In this document: one piece after another, positions 41,979-49,318 of the stretch
Position numbering within the stretch: the first letter of the stretch is position 1
Layout: each line of letters begins with the position of its first letter
Assembly: GCA_031296325.1 (NCBI GenBank)
Contig: JARLFY010000001.1
Location: forward strand, 1 to 50,484
From: Acidobacteriaceae bacterium
GTDB taxonomy: Bacteria > Acidobacteriota > Terriglobia > Terriglobales > Acidobacteriaceae
Direction: 5' to 3'
DNA length: 50,484 bases
Notes under the pieces: model-generated
The model's database searches: none
Seen by the model: the letters and a program-made list of their open reading frames with translations, nothing else
Told to the model about the DNA's origin: nothing
Translations under genes and position numbers: made by a program

Positions 41979-42848
41979 ATGAATCACTGTGCATTTTCGA
42001 CCTTCGCCCTGCTCGCTCTCGCGCCTCTCGCCCTTGCGGCGCAGGCTCAGACTGCCGCTCCGGTACTTCTTGCCGAGGCCGCATCCCCCGCCAGTTTTTC
42101 CACTTCTGCTGCGCCGGAGGCTCTCGTTGTCGCCACCACCGGCGCAGCCACCTCGTCCACTGCCGACTCTTCGACCAAGAGCGGCGGATCGGTTCCGTTC
42201 TCCGGCCTGGCCGTCGGAGTCAAATTTGGCGTCGCTGGCATCGGCTTCGATGTGGCTACACCGCTGATTCGACAGAGCCTTAACCTGCGCGGCGGAGCCT
42301 CCTTCCTCTCCTACACGCCCAGCACCATTACCACGGACAACCTCAACATCAACGGCAACATCAAGTTTCAGAACTCGGCCATCATGGTCGATTACTTTCC
42401 CTTCCATGGTCGCTTCCGCATCAGCGGCGGCATGACGATCTACAACAACACCGGCCTTACCGCCACGCTCTCGGTTCCCACCGGGCAGAGCTTTACCGTC
42501 GGCGGCGTCGATTACTATAGCGATCCGCGCAATCCTCTGAGCGGCTCGGGTGTCTTCAACTTCGGCGGCAAGACCGCTCCGCGCGTCACCATCGGTAGCG
42601 GCAACATGCTCCCCAAGAAGGGTCGCTTCACCTTCCAGTCCGAGCTTGGCGTCGAGTTTTTCTCGCAACCTACAGTTCTTTACCATTTCACGGGAAACGG
42701 TTGCCCCGCAGCCAACTCGCCTGAGAGCAACTGCGCACCCATTCCGACAAGCAACGTCCTCAATGAGCAGAACAAGCTACAGAACGACCTCAGCGATCTG
42801 CGCTTCTTCCCTGTCCTCTCCTTTGGTTTGAGCTACAGAATTCACTAG
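41979..42848 (+). CDS. Outer-membrane beta-barrel-like protein
   Basis: About 289 aa. A signal peptide (NHCAFSTFALLALAPLALAA..QA), then an Ala/Ser/Thr-rich linker, then repeated amphipathic strands (FSGLAVGVKFGVAGIGFDVA, LNLRGGASFLSYTPSTITT, GRFRISGGMTIYNNTGLTAT, RVTIGSGNMLPKKGRFTFQS), ending in an aromatic/basic FGLSYRIH, typical of a barrel's last strand. No family assigned; it could be a porin-like or autotransporter-unrelated barrel. ATG 41979 has AAAGG upstream; the 295-bp gap before it holds nothing else I can identify. Confidence 0.68.
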   Translation: MNHCAFSTFALLALAPLALAAQAQTAAPVLLAEAASPASFSTSAAPEALVVATTGAATSSTADSSTKSGGSVPFSGLAVGVKFGVAGIGFDVATPLIRQSLNLRGGASFLSYTPSTITTDNLNINGNIKFQNSAIMVDYFPFHGRFRISGGMTIYNNTGLTATLSVPTGQSFTVGGVDYYSDPRNPLSGSGVFNFGGKTAPRVTIGSGNMLPKKGRFTFQSELGVEFFSQPTVLYHFTGNGCPAANSPESNCAPIPTSNVLNEQNKLQNDLSDLRFFPVLSFGLSYRIH

Positions 42849-42874
42849 CGCTCAGTCTTCTCCGACCAAGCAAG

Positions 42875-42905
42875 CGCCCCGCATCCCCAATCAGGATGTG
42901 GGGCG
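42875..42905. terminator. Convergent hairpin overlapping the trmD stop
   Basis: CGCCCCGCATCC (42875-42886) pairs with GGATGTGGGGCG (42894-42905, one G-T pair) around CCAATCA. The right arm covers the last codons of trmD. It may end both converging transcripts. Confidence 0.65.
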
Positions 42906-43739
42906 GTAGCCGAGGGTGGCCAGATAGGCGCGGTCTTCGCGGGTGAGCGGGGCGCGGGCCAGTAGGTCAGGGCGGTTGCGCAGGGTCTTGGCCAGGGCCA
43001 TCTGGCGACGCCAATGGCGGATGGCTGCGTGATCGCCCCCAGCCAGAACATCGGGGATCGGCGTACCGCGGAAGTCGGCTGGGCGGGTGTAGTGGGGGTA
43101 GTCCAGAATGCCGCCGGCGCCATGAGTGGAACGGGGAACTCCGTCGGCGGTCTTGCCGTCGTCGGGGTCTTCGGGCTGGTGATCGGCTACGCCAAAGCTC
43201 TCGTAGCGGTTGGAGTCGGCGTGGCCCAGAACGCCGGGAATCAGGCGGACGGTGGCATCGACGATGATGGCTGCGGCCAACTCGCCGCCGGAGAGGACGT
43301 AGTCGCCGATAGAGAGTTCTTCGTCGGCCAGCAGGTCGCTGACGCGCTCGTCCACGCCTTCGTAACGACCGCAGATCAGGACGACTTGCTCCATCTTGGC
43401 GAGGCGGTGTGCCGTCGCCTGGGTGAACGGACGACCCTGCGCGGAGAGAAGAATGACCGACTGACGCGTCGTGTCGCGGGTGGATTTTGGGGCAATAGTG
43501 GTGGTCTCGTCTGCGCCGAACGCCTCAATGCACTCGAAGATAGGCTGCGGTTTGAGGACCATTCCTTCGCCGCCGCCAAAGGGACGATCGTCGACCGTGC
43601 GGTGGCGGTCGTGGGTAAAGGCGCGCAGGTCGTGGGTGGCGACCTCGACCAGACCGGTGGTGATCGCTCGGCTGAGAACGCCGTGGTCGAACGGGCCGGT
43701 AAAAAAGTCGGGGAAGATGGTGAGAATGTTGAAGCGCAT
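42891..43739 (-). CDS. trmD: tRNA (guanine37-N1)-methyltransferase TrmD
   Basis: Methylates G37 of tRNAs that read CNN codons, preventing frameshifts. SPOUT trefoil-knot fold: MRFNILTIFPDFFTGPFDHG, HRTVDDRPFGGGEGMVLKPQ, LICGRYEGVDERV and IGDYVLSGGELAAAIIVDAT. Length is 282 aa; E. coli has 255, and the extra is in a spacer near residues 100-125 (EAFGADETTTIAPKSTRDT). It starts two bases after the rimM stop. Confidence 0.96.
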   Translation of the reverse strand: MRFNILTIFPDFFTGPFDHGVLSRAITTGLVEVATHDLRAFTHDRHRTVDDRPFGGGEGMVLKPQPIFECIEAFGADETTTIAPKSTRDTTRQSVILLSAQGRPFTQATAHRLAKMEQVVLICGRYEGVDERVSDLLADEELSIGDYVLSGGELAAAIIVDATVRLIPGVLGHADSNRYESFGVADHQPEDPDDGKTADGVPRSTHGAGGILDYPHYTRPADFRGTPIPDVLAGGDHAAIRHWRRQMALAKTLRNRPDLLARAPLTREDRAYLATLGYRPTS

Positions 43740-43741
43740 GG

Positions 43742-44440
43742 TTACTTCTCGGCGGCGCTGCTGCGCTGGCTTTTCTTGGGACTGCTGGACTCATTGCTGC
43801 TTTGGAGGTTGATCTCGGTCAGGCCCTCGGGCAGAGACATGCGGATCGACTTGGCTGCGGGATCGAGCGAGAGCAGGAAGTCGCGGGCGAAGGGGATCAG
43901 GATCTCGTCGCCGCTGGGCGAGAGAACCGAGAGCAGCGGGGCGGCATCGTCGAGGCGGCGCGTGCCGTCGGGAGTGGTGGGGAACTCGACCGTGGCGACG
44001 GTTCCGATGGCGCGGTCGCGGTCGTAGACCGTGCAGCCGATCAGGTCGGAGATGTAGGCGGCGTCGGAGTCCAGGGGAAGTCGTTCTTCCAAAGGGATGA
44101 GAACTTCTTTGCCAGAGAGCTTTTCGGCCTGCTCGATGCTGTCGATTCCCGCGAAGTGGAGGACGATGCGCCCAGCATTGCGCCCGACGGGAAGCCAGTG
44201 CGAGACGACCTCGGCTGATTGCGTGAGCGGAGACGCGGCGGGCTGGCTTCCTGCGTGAGTGGCTGCGTCTGTCTGTTCGGCCTCGGACTGTTCGGCAAAG
44301 CCCTCCGGAGCGAGCCAGACGCTGGGATGAGTGTCGAAGCGCTCCGGAAAGTCGGTGAACAGGTCGGCGAGAACCTCGCCCTTGCGTCCCTGAGGACGCA
44401 GGATCTGGGCCAGCACAATCCACTGCGAGGCTGAGTTCAT
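43742..44440 (-). CDS. rimM: Ribosome maturation factor RimM
   Basis: Helps assemble the 30S head (with S19). N-terminal RimM domain (IVLAQILRPQGRKGEVLADL) and C-terminal PRC-barrel (YISDLIGCTVYDRDRAIGTV, DEILIPFARDFLLSLDPAAK). Length is 232 aa, above the usual 170-180: a Ser/Gln-rich insertion lies at about residues 50-75 and a Ser/Lys tail ends the protein (SSPKKSQRSSAAEK). It starts two bases after the KH gene's stop. Confidence 0.93.
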   Translation of the reverse strand: MNSASQWIVLAQILRPQGRKGEVLADLFTDFPERFDTHPSVWLAPEGFAEQSEAEQTDAATHAGSQPAASPLTQSAEVVSHWLPVGRNAGRIVLHFAGIDSIEQAEKLSGKEVLIPLEERLPLDSDAAYISDLIGCTVYDRDRAIGTVATVEFPTTPDGTRRLDDAAPLLSVLSPSGDEILIPFARDFLLSLDPAAKSIRMSLPEGLTEINLQSSNESSSPKKSQRSSAAEK

Positions 44441-44442
44441 GG

Positions 44443-44754
44443 TCAGCTTTGCGGGCTGTCGGCGCCGTCGATCTCGTCATCTTCGATGATGTCGAGCGAG
44501 AAGCGGTGCTGTAGCTTCATGCTGGCGGCACCGAGGATGGTGCGCAGGGAGCGCGCTGTGCGGCCCTGTTTGCCAATCACCTTGCCAATGTCCTGCGGCG
44601 CCACGCGGACGCGCAGAATGGACGACTCAGAGTTCTCGATGAGTTCGACGGAGATGTCATCGGGTTGATCGACCAGAGCCTGAACAATCTCTAGGACAAG
44701 CTGTTTGATCTTTTCGATCGACTGGTTGTTTGCTGCGGAAGTAGCTTCGTTCAT
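44443..44754 (-). CDS. KH-domain RNA-binding protein (KhpA/YlqC)
   Basis: A small KH protein of about 103 aa, part of the rpsP-rimM operon in many bacteria. The KH motif is IGKQGRTARSLRTIL with the GxxG loop GKQG. The C-terminal KLQHRFSLDIIEDDEIDGAD is acidic and somewhat longer than in Bacillus. ATG 44754 with AGAGG at about 10 bases is preferred over GTG codons upstream at 44757 and 44763. KhpA pairs with KhpB (Jag) in several species; no partner is here. Confidence 0.87.
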   Translation of the reverse strand: MNEATSAANNQSIEKIKQLVLEIVQALVDQPDDISVELIENSESSILRVRVAPQDIGKVIGKQGRTARSLRTILGAASMKLQHRFSLDIIEDDEIDGADSPQS

Positions 44755-45024
44755 CACACACACACCTCTTGGGAGTATGCTGCGCCGGTACGATTCATCT
44801 CATCGCCTCAATCTGGGAGAGGCCTTCGGAGAATGAAACACTTGTGCCAGTGCAGACCCGTGGCCACATTCTGCGCAGAGATGCCAGAGGTGTCACGCAG
44901 GCCGCTCGTATTAGAAGCGGCCCTGTGAGAAGTCTACCCGACAAAAGTAGAAAACATACAGAAATAATGCTGTCGGAGTCATTTTTATGGCACTAAAAAA
45001 TGGTTACCGTGTACTAAGTAGTTA

Positions 45025-45291
45025 CTAGGCGGCGGGGGTGGCTTCAGCAGCCGACTCTGCGACCGGCACGGCGAAGAGCTTGGCGACGCGATCCGACATC
45101 TGAGCACCAGTGCCGACCCAGTAGGCAACGCGGTCGCGCTTGAACTCGATCGAGGCGGGGGTGGTGCGGGGGTTGTAGGTGCCGACAACTTCAACGGAAC
45201 GACCGTTGCGTGCACGATCCTTCTCAATGACAACGATGCGGTAATGGGGCTGCTTGCGGGCGCCTACGCGCGCCAGACGGATCATCAACAC
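45025..45291 (-). CDS. rpsP: 30S ribosomal protein S16
   Basis: MIRLARVGARKQPHYRIVVI with RVGTYNP-like sequence (VGTYNPRTTPASIEFKRDRV) and an Ala-rich tail. Length is 88 aa from GTG 45291 (which places AGAGGAA at a normal spacing and adds Met-Leu before MIRL, as in many acidobacterial S16) or 86 aa from ATG 45285. It heads the rpsP-KH-rimM-trmD operon on the minus strand. A 270-bp gap separates it from the KH gene; rplS is not downstream of trmD. Confidence 0.95.
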   Translation of the reverse strand: MLMIRLARVGARKQPHYRIVVIEKDRARNGRSVEVVGTYNPRTTPASIEFKRDRVAYWVGTGAQMSDRVAKLFAVPVAESAAEATPAA

Positions 45292-45450
45292 TTGGGAATT
45301 CCTCTCGAAACAACAATGTGTTTGGGCGAAGAGATTAAGCGGCCCGGCCTTCAGAATGACGGAACCACGATTCACACAACCCAACAACTAAGTATGTCGG
45401 ATTTTCAAGGATTTCGCAATAAGAGAGTTTGCGAAGGGGAGAAAAGGCCT

Positions 45451-45489
45451 AACACGGATGACACGGATAGAAGCACGGATCAAGACGGA
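45451..45489 (+). repeat. Family D repeat (ACGGATGACACGGA type)
   Basis: ACACGGATGACACGGATAGA then AGCACGGATCAAGACGG. Related to the copy at 28219-28248. It lies between the starts of rpsP and the end of recQ, next to a family B repeat. Confidence 0.7.
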
Positions 45490-45511
45490 CAAGGCAATGA
45501 CAAGCAAGGGC

Positions 45512-45575
45512 AAAAGCAGATTCCTCCGCTTCTCTACGGAATGACAAAGTAAGAAGAGTACGGAATGACAAAGTA
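45512..45575 (+). repeat. Family B palindromic repeat
   Basis: AAGCAGATTCCTCCGCTTCTC then ACGGAATGACAAAGTA and a partial second copy ACGGAATGACAAAGT. It lies in the 346-bp gap between rpsP and recQ. Confidence 0.8.
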
Positions 45576-45637
45576 AGGAGGCTGCGCAACGGGGAAAATA
45601 GTCGGTGAAGATGGTCGATTGTTATAACGAAAAGACT

Positions 45638-48178
45638 TTATGCGTTGCAGAGGGCGACGATGCTGGCGCCGAACTTTTCCGCCTTGTCGGGGCCGATGCC
45701 GGGGATGCTCTGGAGTTGGGCGATGGTGCGCGGACGCTTCAGTACGATGCTGCGTAGCGCGGACGAGCCGAGGACGAAGAACTGCGGCAGGCCAATGCGC
45801 TCAGACTCAGACTTGCGCCATGCGTGGAGAGCCTCGTCGAGCTGCTGCTGGGCTGAGGTGAGGTCTTCGGCGAGAACCGGAGCTGTGGGACGCGAGCGGT
45901 GGAAGGACTCGGTCGGCTGACTGGGAGTATTGGCGCTGTGGGAAAGCTGAGGGGCGTTTTCCACTCCGCTTCGTGCCGTCCGCGCGGCCTGCTTGCCAGG
46001 AGTTCGCTCCGGTTGAACTGATGGCTCAGCCGTTTTGCGCTTTGTTTTGGTGGAGGCTGGCTGTTTTTCTGCGGGCTGAGAAGCGACGGATGTTGTTGTG
46101 CCGTCCGCTCGGCAGAGGGCGATGATCTCGGCGCCGAATTTGTCGGCTTTCTCGGGGCCAATGCCGGAGACGGTGAGGAGTTCGGAGATGGTCTGCGGAT
46201 TGGCGCGGACGACGTTCGCAAGGACGGCGTCGCCGAAGACGATGAAGGCGGGCTTGCCGGTCTTGGCCGCCTCGGCCTTGCGCCATGCGCGGAGGGACTC
46301 ATCGAGCTGACGCTGGGCGGGCGTGTAGGCGGCGGTGGTCTGCTCGCGTTCGGCCTTGAGCGAGGCTTTGGATGGCTTGGCCGAGGATGATTTCTTTGCC
46401 TTCGCGGTGGTTGTGCCGGATTCCGCGTCTTGCAGCAGGATGTCTGGGGCGTGGATCTTGCCGGTGCTGGCCGCCTCACGGCCCTCGTAGGTAAGCGAGA
46501 CTTTTTTGTAGGGGATGACGTTGCCTTCGGGGTTGGTGAAGGTCTCGGCGGTGAGGTCGATCAGGGCCGCGCGCGAGAGGGCGTCTAGCAGAGTGTCGAA
46601 GTTCTTGCGGTCGCGGCCAGCCTCGGTATTGCGCAAAGCTCCGGTGGAAAGCTCGGTGTAGAGCTTGCCGGTGGAGCGGGATTGGCCTTCGAGCGCTGCG
46701 AGGATCGCCGCGAGTTGGCGGAGGTCTTCGTCATTGGGCGGACGGAAGCTCTGTGCCGTCGCTCCGGTTGGGTTGCAGACGTCGCAGATGCCGCAGGGGC
46801 GGGTCGAGTCGGCGGTGTCTCCGAAGTGGCGGATCAGCGCGGTCATGCGGCACTGCTGGGCGTCGGCGAAGGCGATCATGCGGTCGATCTGGGAGCGGCG
46901 GAAGGCGATCTGGGACTGATAGCCGGAGGTCCAGGACTCGGGCTTGGCGGCTTTGGGCGTGGCGCGGCGGATGTTGCCGGCGATGTCGATGGAGGCGGCA
47001 CCCTGCGCGATGAGCTTCTCGATGGCCTTGGAGAAGCTGCCGAGATCCATTCTGAGCTTCTGCGCGAGCGGCTCGGGCATGAGGTACTCGTCGGTGAGAA
47101 CCTTGGCGACGCGGGTGAGGTCTGCGGCGGGCGGATAGTCGCGCTCCAGAAAGAACTCGTGCATCTTGATGTCGGCGTAGCTGTGCAGCAGGATGGTGCG
47201 GCTGGGCAGTCCGTCGCGTCCGGCTCGGCCAATCTCCTGATAGAAGGCCTCGACCGAGGCGGGCAGCGAGGTGTGGACGACGGTGCGCACGTCGGCCTTG
47301 TCGATGCCCATGCCGAAGGCAATGGTGGCGACGACGACCTCCAGCTTGCCGGATTGGAACTCGGTCTGCACGCGCTCGCGGACGCTGGGTTCGAGTCCTG
47401 CGTGGTAGGCGGCGGCGGGAAAGCGGCGAGCGAGATCGGAGGCGAGGTCTTCGGCGGCCTTGCGCGAGGGCGCGTAGACGATGGCCGGACGCGAAGCGGG
47501 TTCGCGCAGCAGCTTGGCGGTGAACTCGTGGCGACGCGGCTTGGACATCTCGACCACCTCGATGGCGAGGTTAGAGCGGCGGAATCCGTGGATGAAGAGC
47601 GCGGGATTTTGCAGGCTGAGCTGGGCGACGATGTCCTGCTGCACGGTCGGCGTTGCGGTGGCGGTCAGAGCGATGATGGGCGCTGGTCGCAGGGCTGGCA
47701 GATGCTCGCCGAGGGTGCGATAGTCGGGGCGGAAGTCGTGTCCCCAGGCGGAGATGCAGTGCGCCTCGTCGATGGCGATGAGGCTTGGTTTGCGGCGGGC
47801 CAGCATCTCGGGGAAGCCAGGAACGCGCATCCGCTCCGGTGCGATGAAGAGGAAGTTCAGGACGCCGTCGAGGTAGTCTCGGCAGGACTGGCGCGAGTCC
47901 TCGCGACTTAGGCCGGAGTGGATTCGCGCGACCTTCAGGCCGATCTCGGCGAGCTTGCCAGCTTGATCGTCCATCAGCGCGATCAGCGGACTGATGACCA
48001 GCGCCGTTCCTCCGCGAGCGATGGCCGGAAGCTGGTAGCAGAGCGATTTTCCCGCTCCGGTGGGCATGACGAGCAGAGCGTCGCGACCGTCGGTAGCGGC
48101 TCGGCAGACAGCCTCTTGGTTGGCGCGGAAGGCAGGAAAGCCGAAGGTGGTGTGAAGCAGGCTGGTGAGATCGGTCAT
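45638..48178 (-). CDS. recQ: ATP-dependent DNA helicase RecQ with two HRDC domains
   Basis: Unwinds DNA 3'-5' in recombination and repair. From ATG 48178 the helicase has Walker A LVMPTGAGKSLCYQ, DEAH box AIDEAHCISAWGHDFRPDY, motif VI region YQEIGRAGRDGLPS; the zinc-binding RQC part carries the cysteines of QQCRMTALIRHF and RPCGICDVCNPTG, followed by a winged-helix domain. Two HRDC domains follow, one ending ISELLTVSGIGPEKADKFGA and one at the C terminus ending IAQLQSIPGIGPDKAEKFGA. They are clearly related and joined by a Lys/Thr/Ala-rich linker. Length is 846 aa against about 610 for E. coli RecQ. The frame is open to 48283, but the upstream part has no similarity. An inner HRDC duplication is the simplest explanation. 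Confidence 0.94.
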   Translation of the reverse strand: MTDLTSLLHTTFGFPAFRANQEAVCRAATDGRDALLVMPTGAGKSLCYQLPAIARGGTALVISPLIALMDDQAGKLAEIGLKVARIHSGLSREDSRQSCRDYLDGVLNFLFIAPERMRVPGFPEMLARRKPSLIAIDEAHCISAWGHDFRPDYRTLGEHLPALRPAPIIALTATATPTVQQDIVAQLSLQNPALFIHGFRRSNLAIEVVEMSKPRRHEFTAKLLREPASRPAIVYAPSRKAAEDLASDLARRFPAAAYHAGLEPSVRERVQTEFQSGKLEVVVATIAFGMGIDKADVRTVVHTSLPASVEAFYQEIGRAGRDGLPSRTILLHSYADIKMHEFFLERDYPPAADLTRVAKVLTDEYLMPEPLAQKLRMDLGSFSKAIEKLIAQGAASIDIAGNIRRATPKAAKPESWTSGYQSQIAFRRSQIDRMIAFADAQQCRMTALIRHFGDTADSTRPCGICDVCNPTGATAQSFRPPNDEDLRQLAAILAALEGQSRSTGKLYTELSTGALRNTEAGRDRKNFDTLLDALSRAALIDLTAETFTNPEGNVIPYKKVSLTYEGREAASTGKIHAPDILLQDAESGTTTAKAKKSSSAKPSKASLKAEREQTTAAYTPAQRQLDESLRAWRKAEAAKTGKPAFIVFGDAVLANVVRANPQTISELLTVSGIGPEKADKFGAEIIALCRADGTTTSVASQPAEKQPASTKTKRKTAEPSVQPERTPGKQAARTARSGVENAPQLSHSANTPSQPTESFHRSRPTAPVLAEDLTSAQQQLDEALHAWRKSESERIGLPQFFVLGSSALRSIVLKRPRTIAQLQSIPGIGPDKAEKFGASIVALCNA

Positions 48179-48303
48179 GCGGCTGTGTCTAGTTTCGCAT
48201 AATCTTTCCCCTGCGCGCGGCGGGAGTAACCGCTTTGCGTACTCCCAGTGGTGGATCGGAGTCTTCGTTTGCGCTCGCTGCACGAACTGGATTTGATGGG
48301 TTC

Positions 48304-48352
48304 GAACCCCACCTTAGCGACGATGACGCCGTCGCGAAGATGGGGCACCTGG
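48304..48352 (-). repeat. Family C palindromic repeat, inverted copy
   Basis: The minus strand reads AGGTGCCCCATCTTCGCGAC, GGCGTCATC, GTCGCTAAGGTGGGGTT. It is related to the copy at 15592-15643 and lies directly beyond the stop of the 48355-49179 gene, where it could act as its terminator. Confidence 0.75.
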
Positions 48353-48354
48353 CT

Positions 48355-49179
48355 TTAGTTTCCGGCTGATTTGTTGGTGACGTCTGCTCCGTTGAAGATC
48401 ATGCGGGTGGAGACGCGGAAGCGTTTGTAGTCGGTGTAGCGAACGGTGGAGCGGATGTGAACGTCGTTGGAGAGCGCGCCCTTCTGCGCGGCGAAGTGTA
48501 GGACGGACTCGGCCTTGGTGTAGGTGGGGAACCAGTACTTGCCGTCGACCTGCTCGTAGTAGGTGGTGAAGGGCGGTTGCAGGTCTTCGTGGCCGGGGCG
48601 CGTGTCCTGCGGGACGGTCTTGCCGTTGATGAGGACGATCTGGAAGTCCTGCTGATCGACCCAGACGCGGCCCTGAAAGTAGTGCTGCTTCTTCTCGATG
48701 CGCTTGGGCGCGGCATCGAAGACGTAGGTGTCGAGATCGTCAATCTTCTGGCGACCGAGGTAGGTCAGGTCGTACTGGGGCAGGTCTTCGGTGGTGAGGA
48801 CGAAGGGCAGGCGATGCTCGATCTCGTCGAAGTCGGCGGGCGTCATCATGATGCGGTCGAGAGTGTTCTGCGGGGCGAAGAGGACATGCTCCTCGCGACG
48901 GCCCTCGGGGGAGAAGGTGATGTCGGTGATCTGCTGATACTCGCCGTCAACCTTGCCGTTGTCGTCGTTGATGGTGTCGACCTTGACGGTCTGGCGGTAG
49001 ATGTAGTCCTGACGCGCCTGAGCGAACTCGCTCTCGCGGGCGGCGAGACGCTTGACGATCTCGTCGGGGGTGATGCCGGTGGGCGGTGTGGGGTCGAGTT
49101 TGCCGAAGCCGTTCTGGGCCTGCGCCGAGAGGGAGAGGGTGAACGCAAGAAGCGCGGCGGTTGGGGCGAGCAGTTTCAT
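48355..49179 (-). CDS. Exported LolA/LppX-like protein
   Basis: A 274-aa secreted or periplasmic protein. Signal peptide MKLLAPTAALLAFTLSLSAQ..AQ. The mature part shows PDEIVKRLAARESEFAQARQ, then YIYRQTVKVDTINDDNGKVD and DITFSPEGRREEHVLFAPQN, HYFQGRVWVDQQDFQIVLIN, and VDGKYWFPTYTKAESVLHFA, a long antiparallel sheet as in outer-membrane lipoprotein carriers (LolA/DUF2092-type). No lipobox is visible, and no catalytic motif. Its general layout is shared with the 9740-10579 protein. ATG 49179 has CGGAG at about 10 bases; the frame is open to 49653 without support. Confidence 0.75.
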   Translation of the reverse strand: MKLLAPTAALLAFTLSLSAQAQNGFGKLDPTPPTGITPDEIVKRLAARESEFAQARQDYIYRQTVKVDTINDDNGKVDGEYQQITDITFSPEGRREEHVLFAPQNTLDRIMMTPADFDEIEHRLPFVLTTEDLPQYDLTYLGRQKIDDLDTYVFDAAPKRIEKKQHYFQGRVWVDQQDFQIVLINGKTVPQDTRPGHEDLQPPFTTYYEQVDGKYWFPTYTKAESVLHFAAQKGALSNDVHIRSTVRYTDYKRFRVSTRMIFNGADVTNKSAGN

Positions 49180-49318
49180 CGGGATGGAACTCCGTCTTCG
49201 GGCTGGTAGAAATTTAGACGTTGCGAGTTTGATTTTATGTCTAACGGGGAGGCTCTGTGGCTGGGGTAGGATTTGCGCAGAGTGTGAAGGTTGCCGCGGT
49301 TGGATGTAAACTGGCGCG

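Noticed and set aside
44900..44921. Hairpin GGCCGCT...AGCGGCC between rpsP and the KH gene
   Set aside because: Seven-bp stem with no T tract on the minus strand; could be an attenuator but the evidence is too weak to list.
46682..47911. Plus-strand frame of 409 codons opposite recQ
   Set aside because: Gly-rich shadow of recQ, with no recognisable protein features.
48295..48320. tRNA-like T-loop sequence GGGTTCGAACCCCACC
   Set aside because: No acceptor stem, anticodon arm or D-loop around it; the sequence belongs to a family C repeat.
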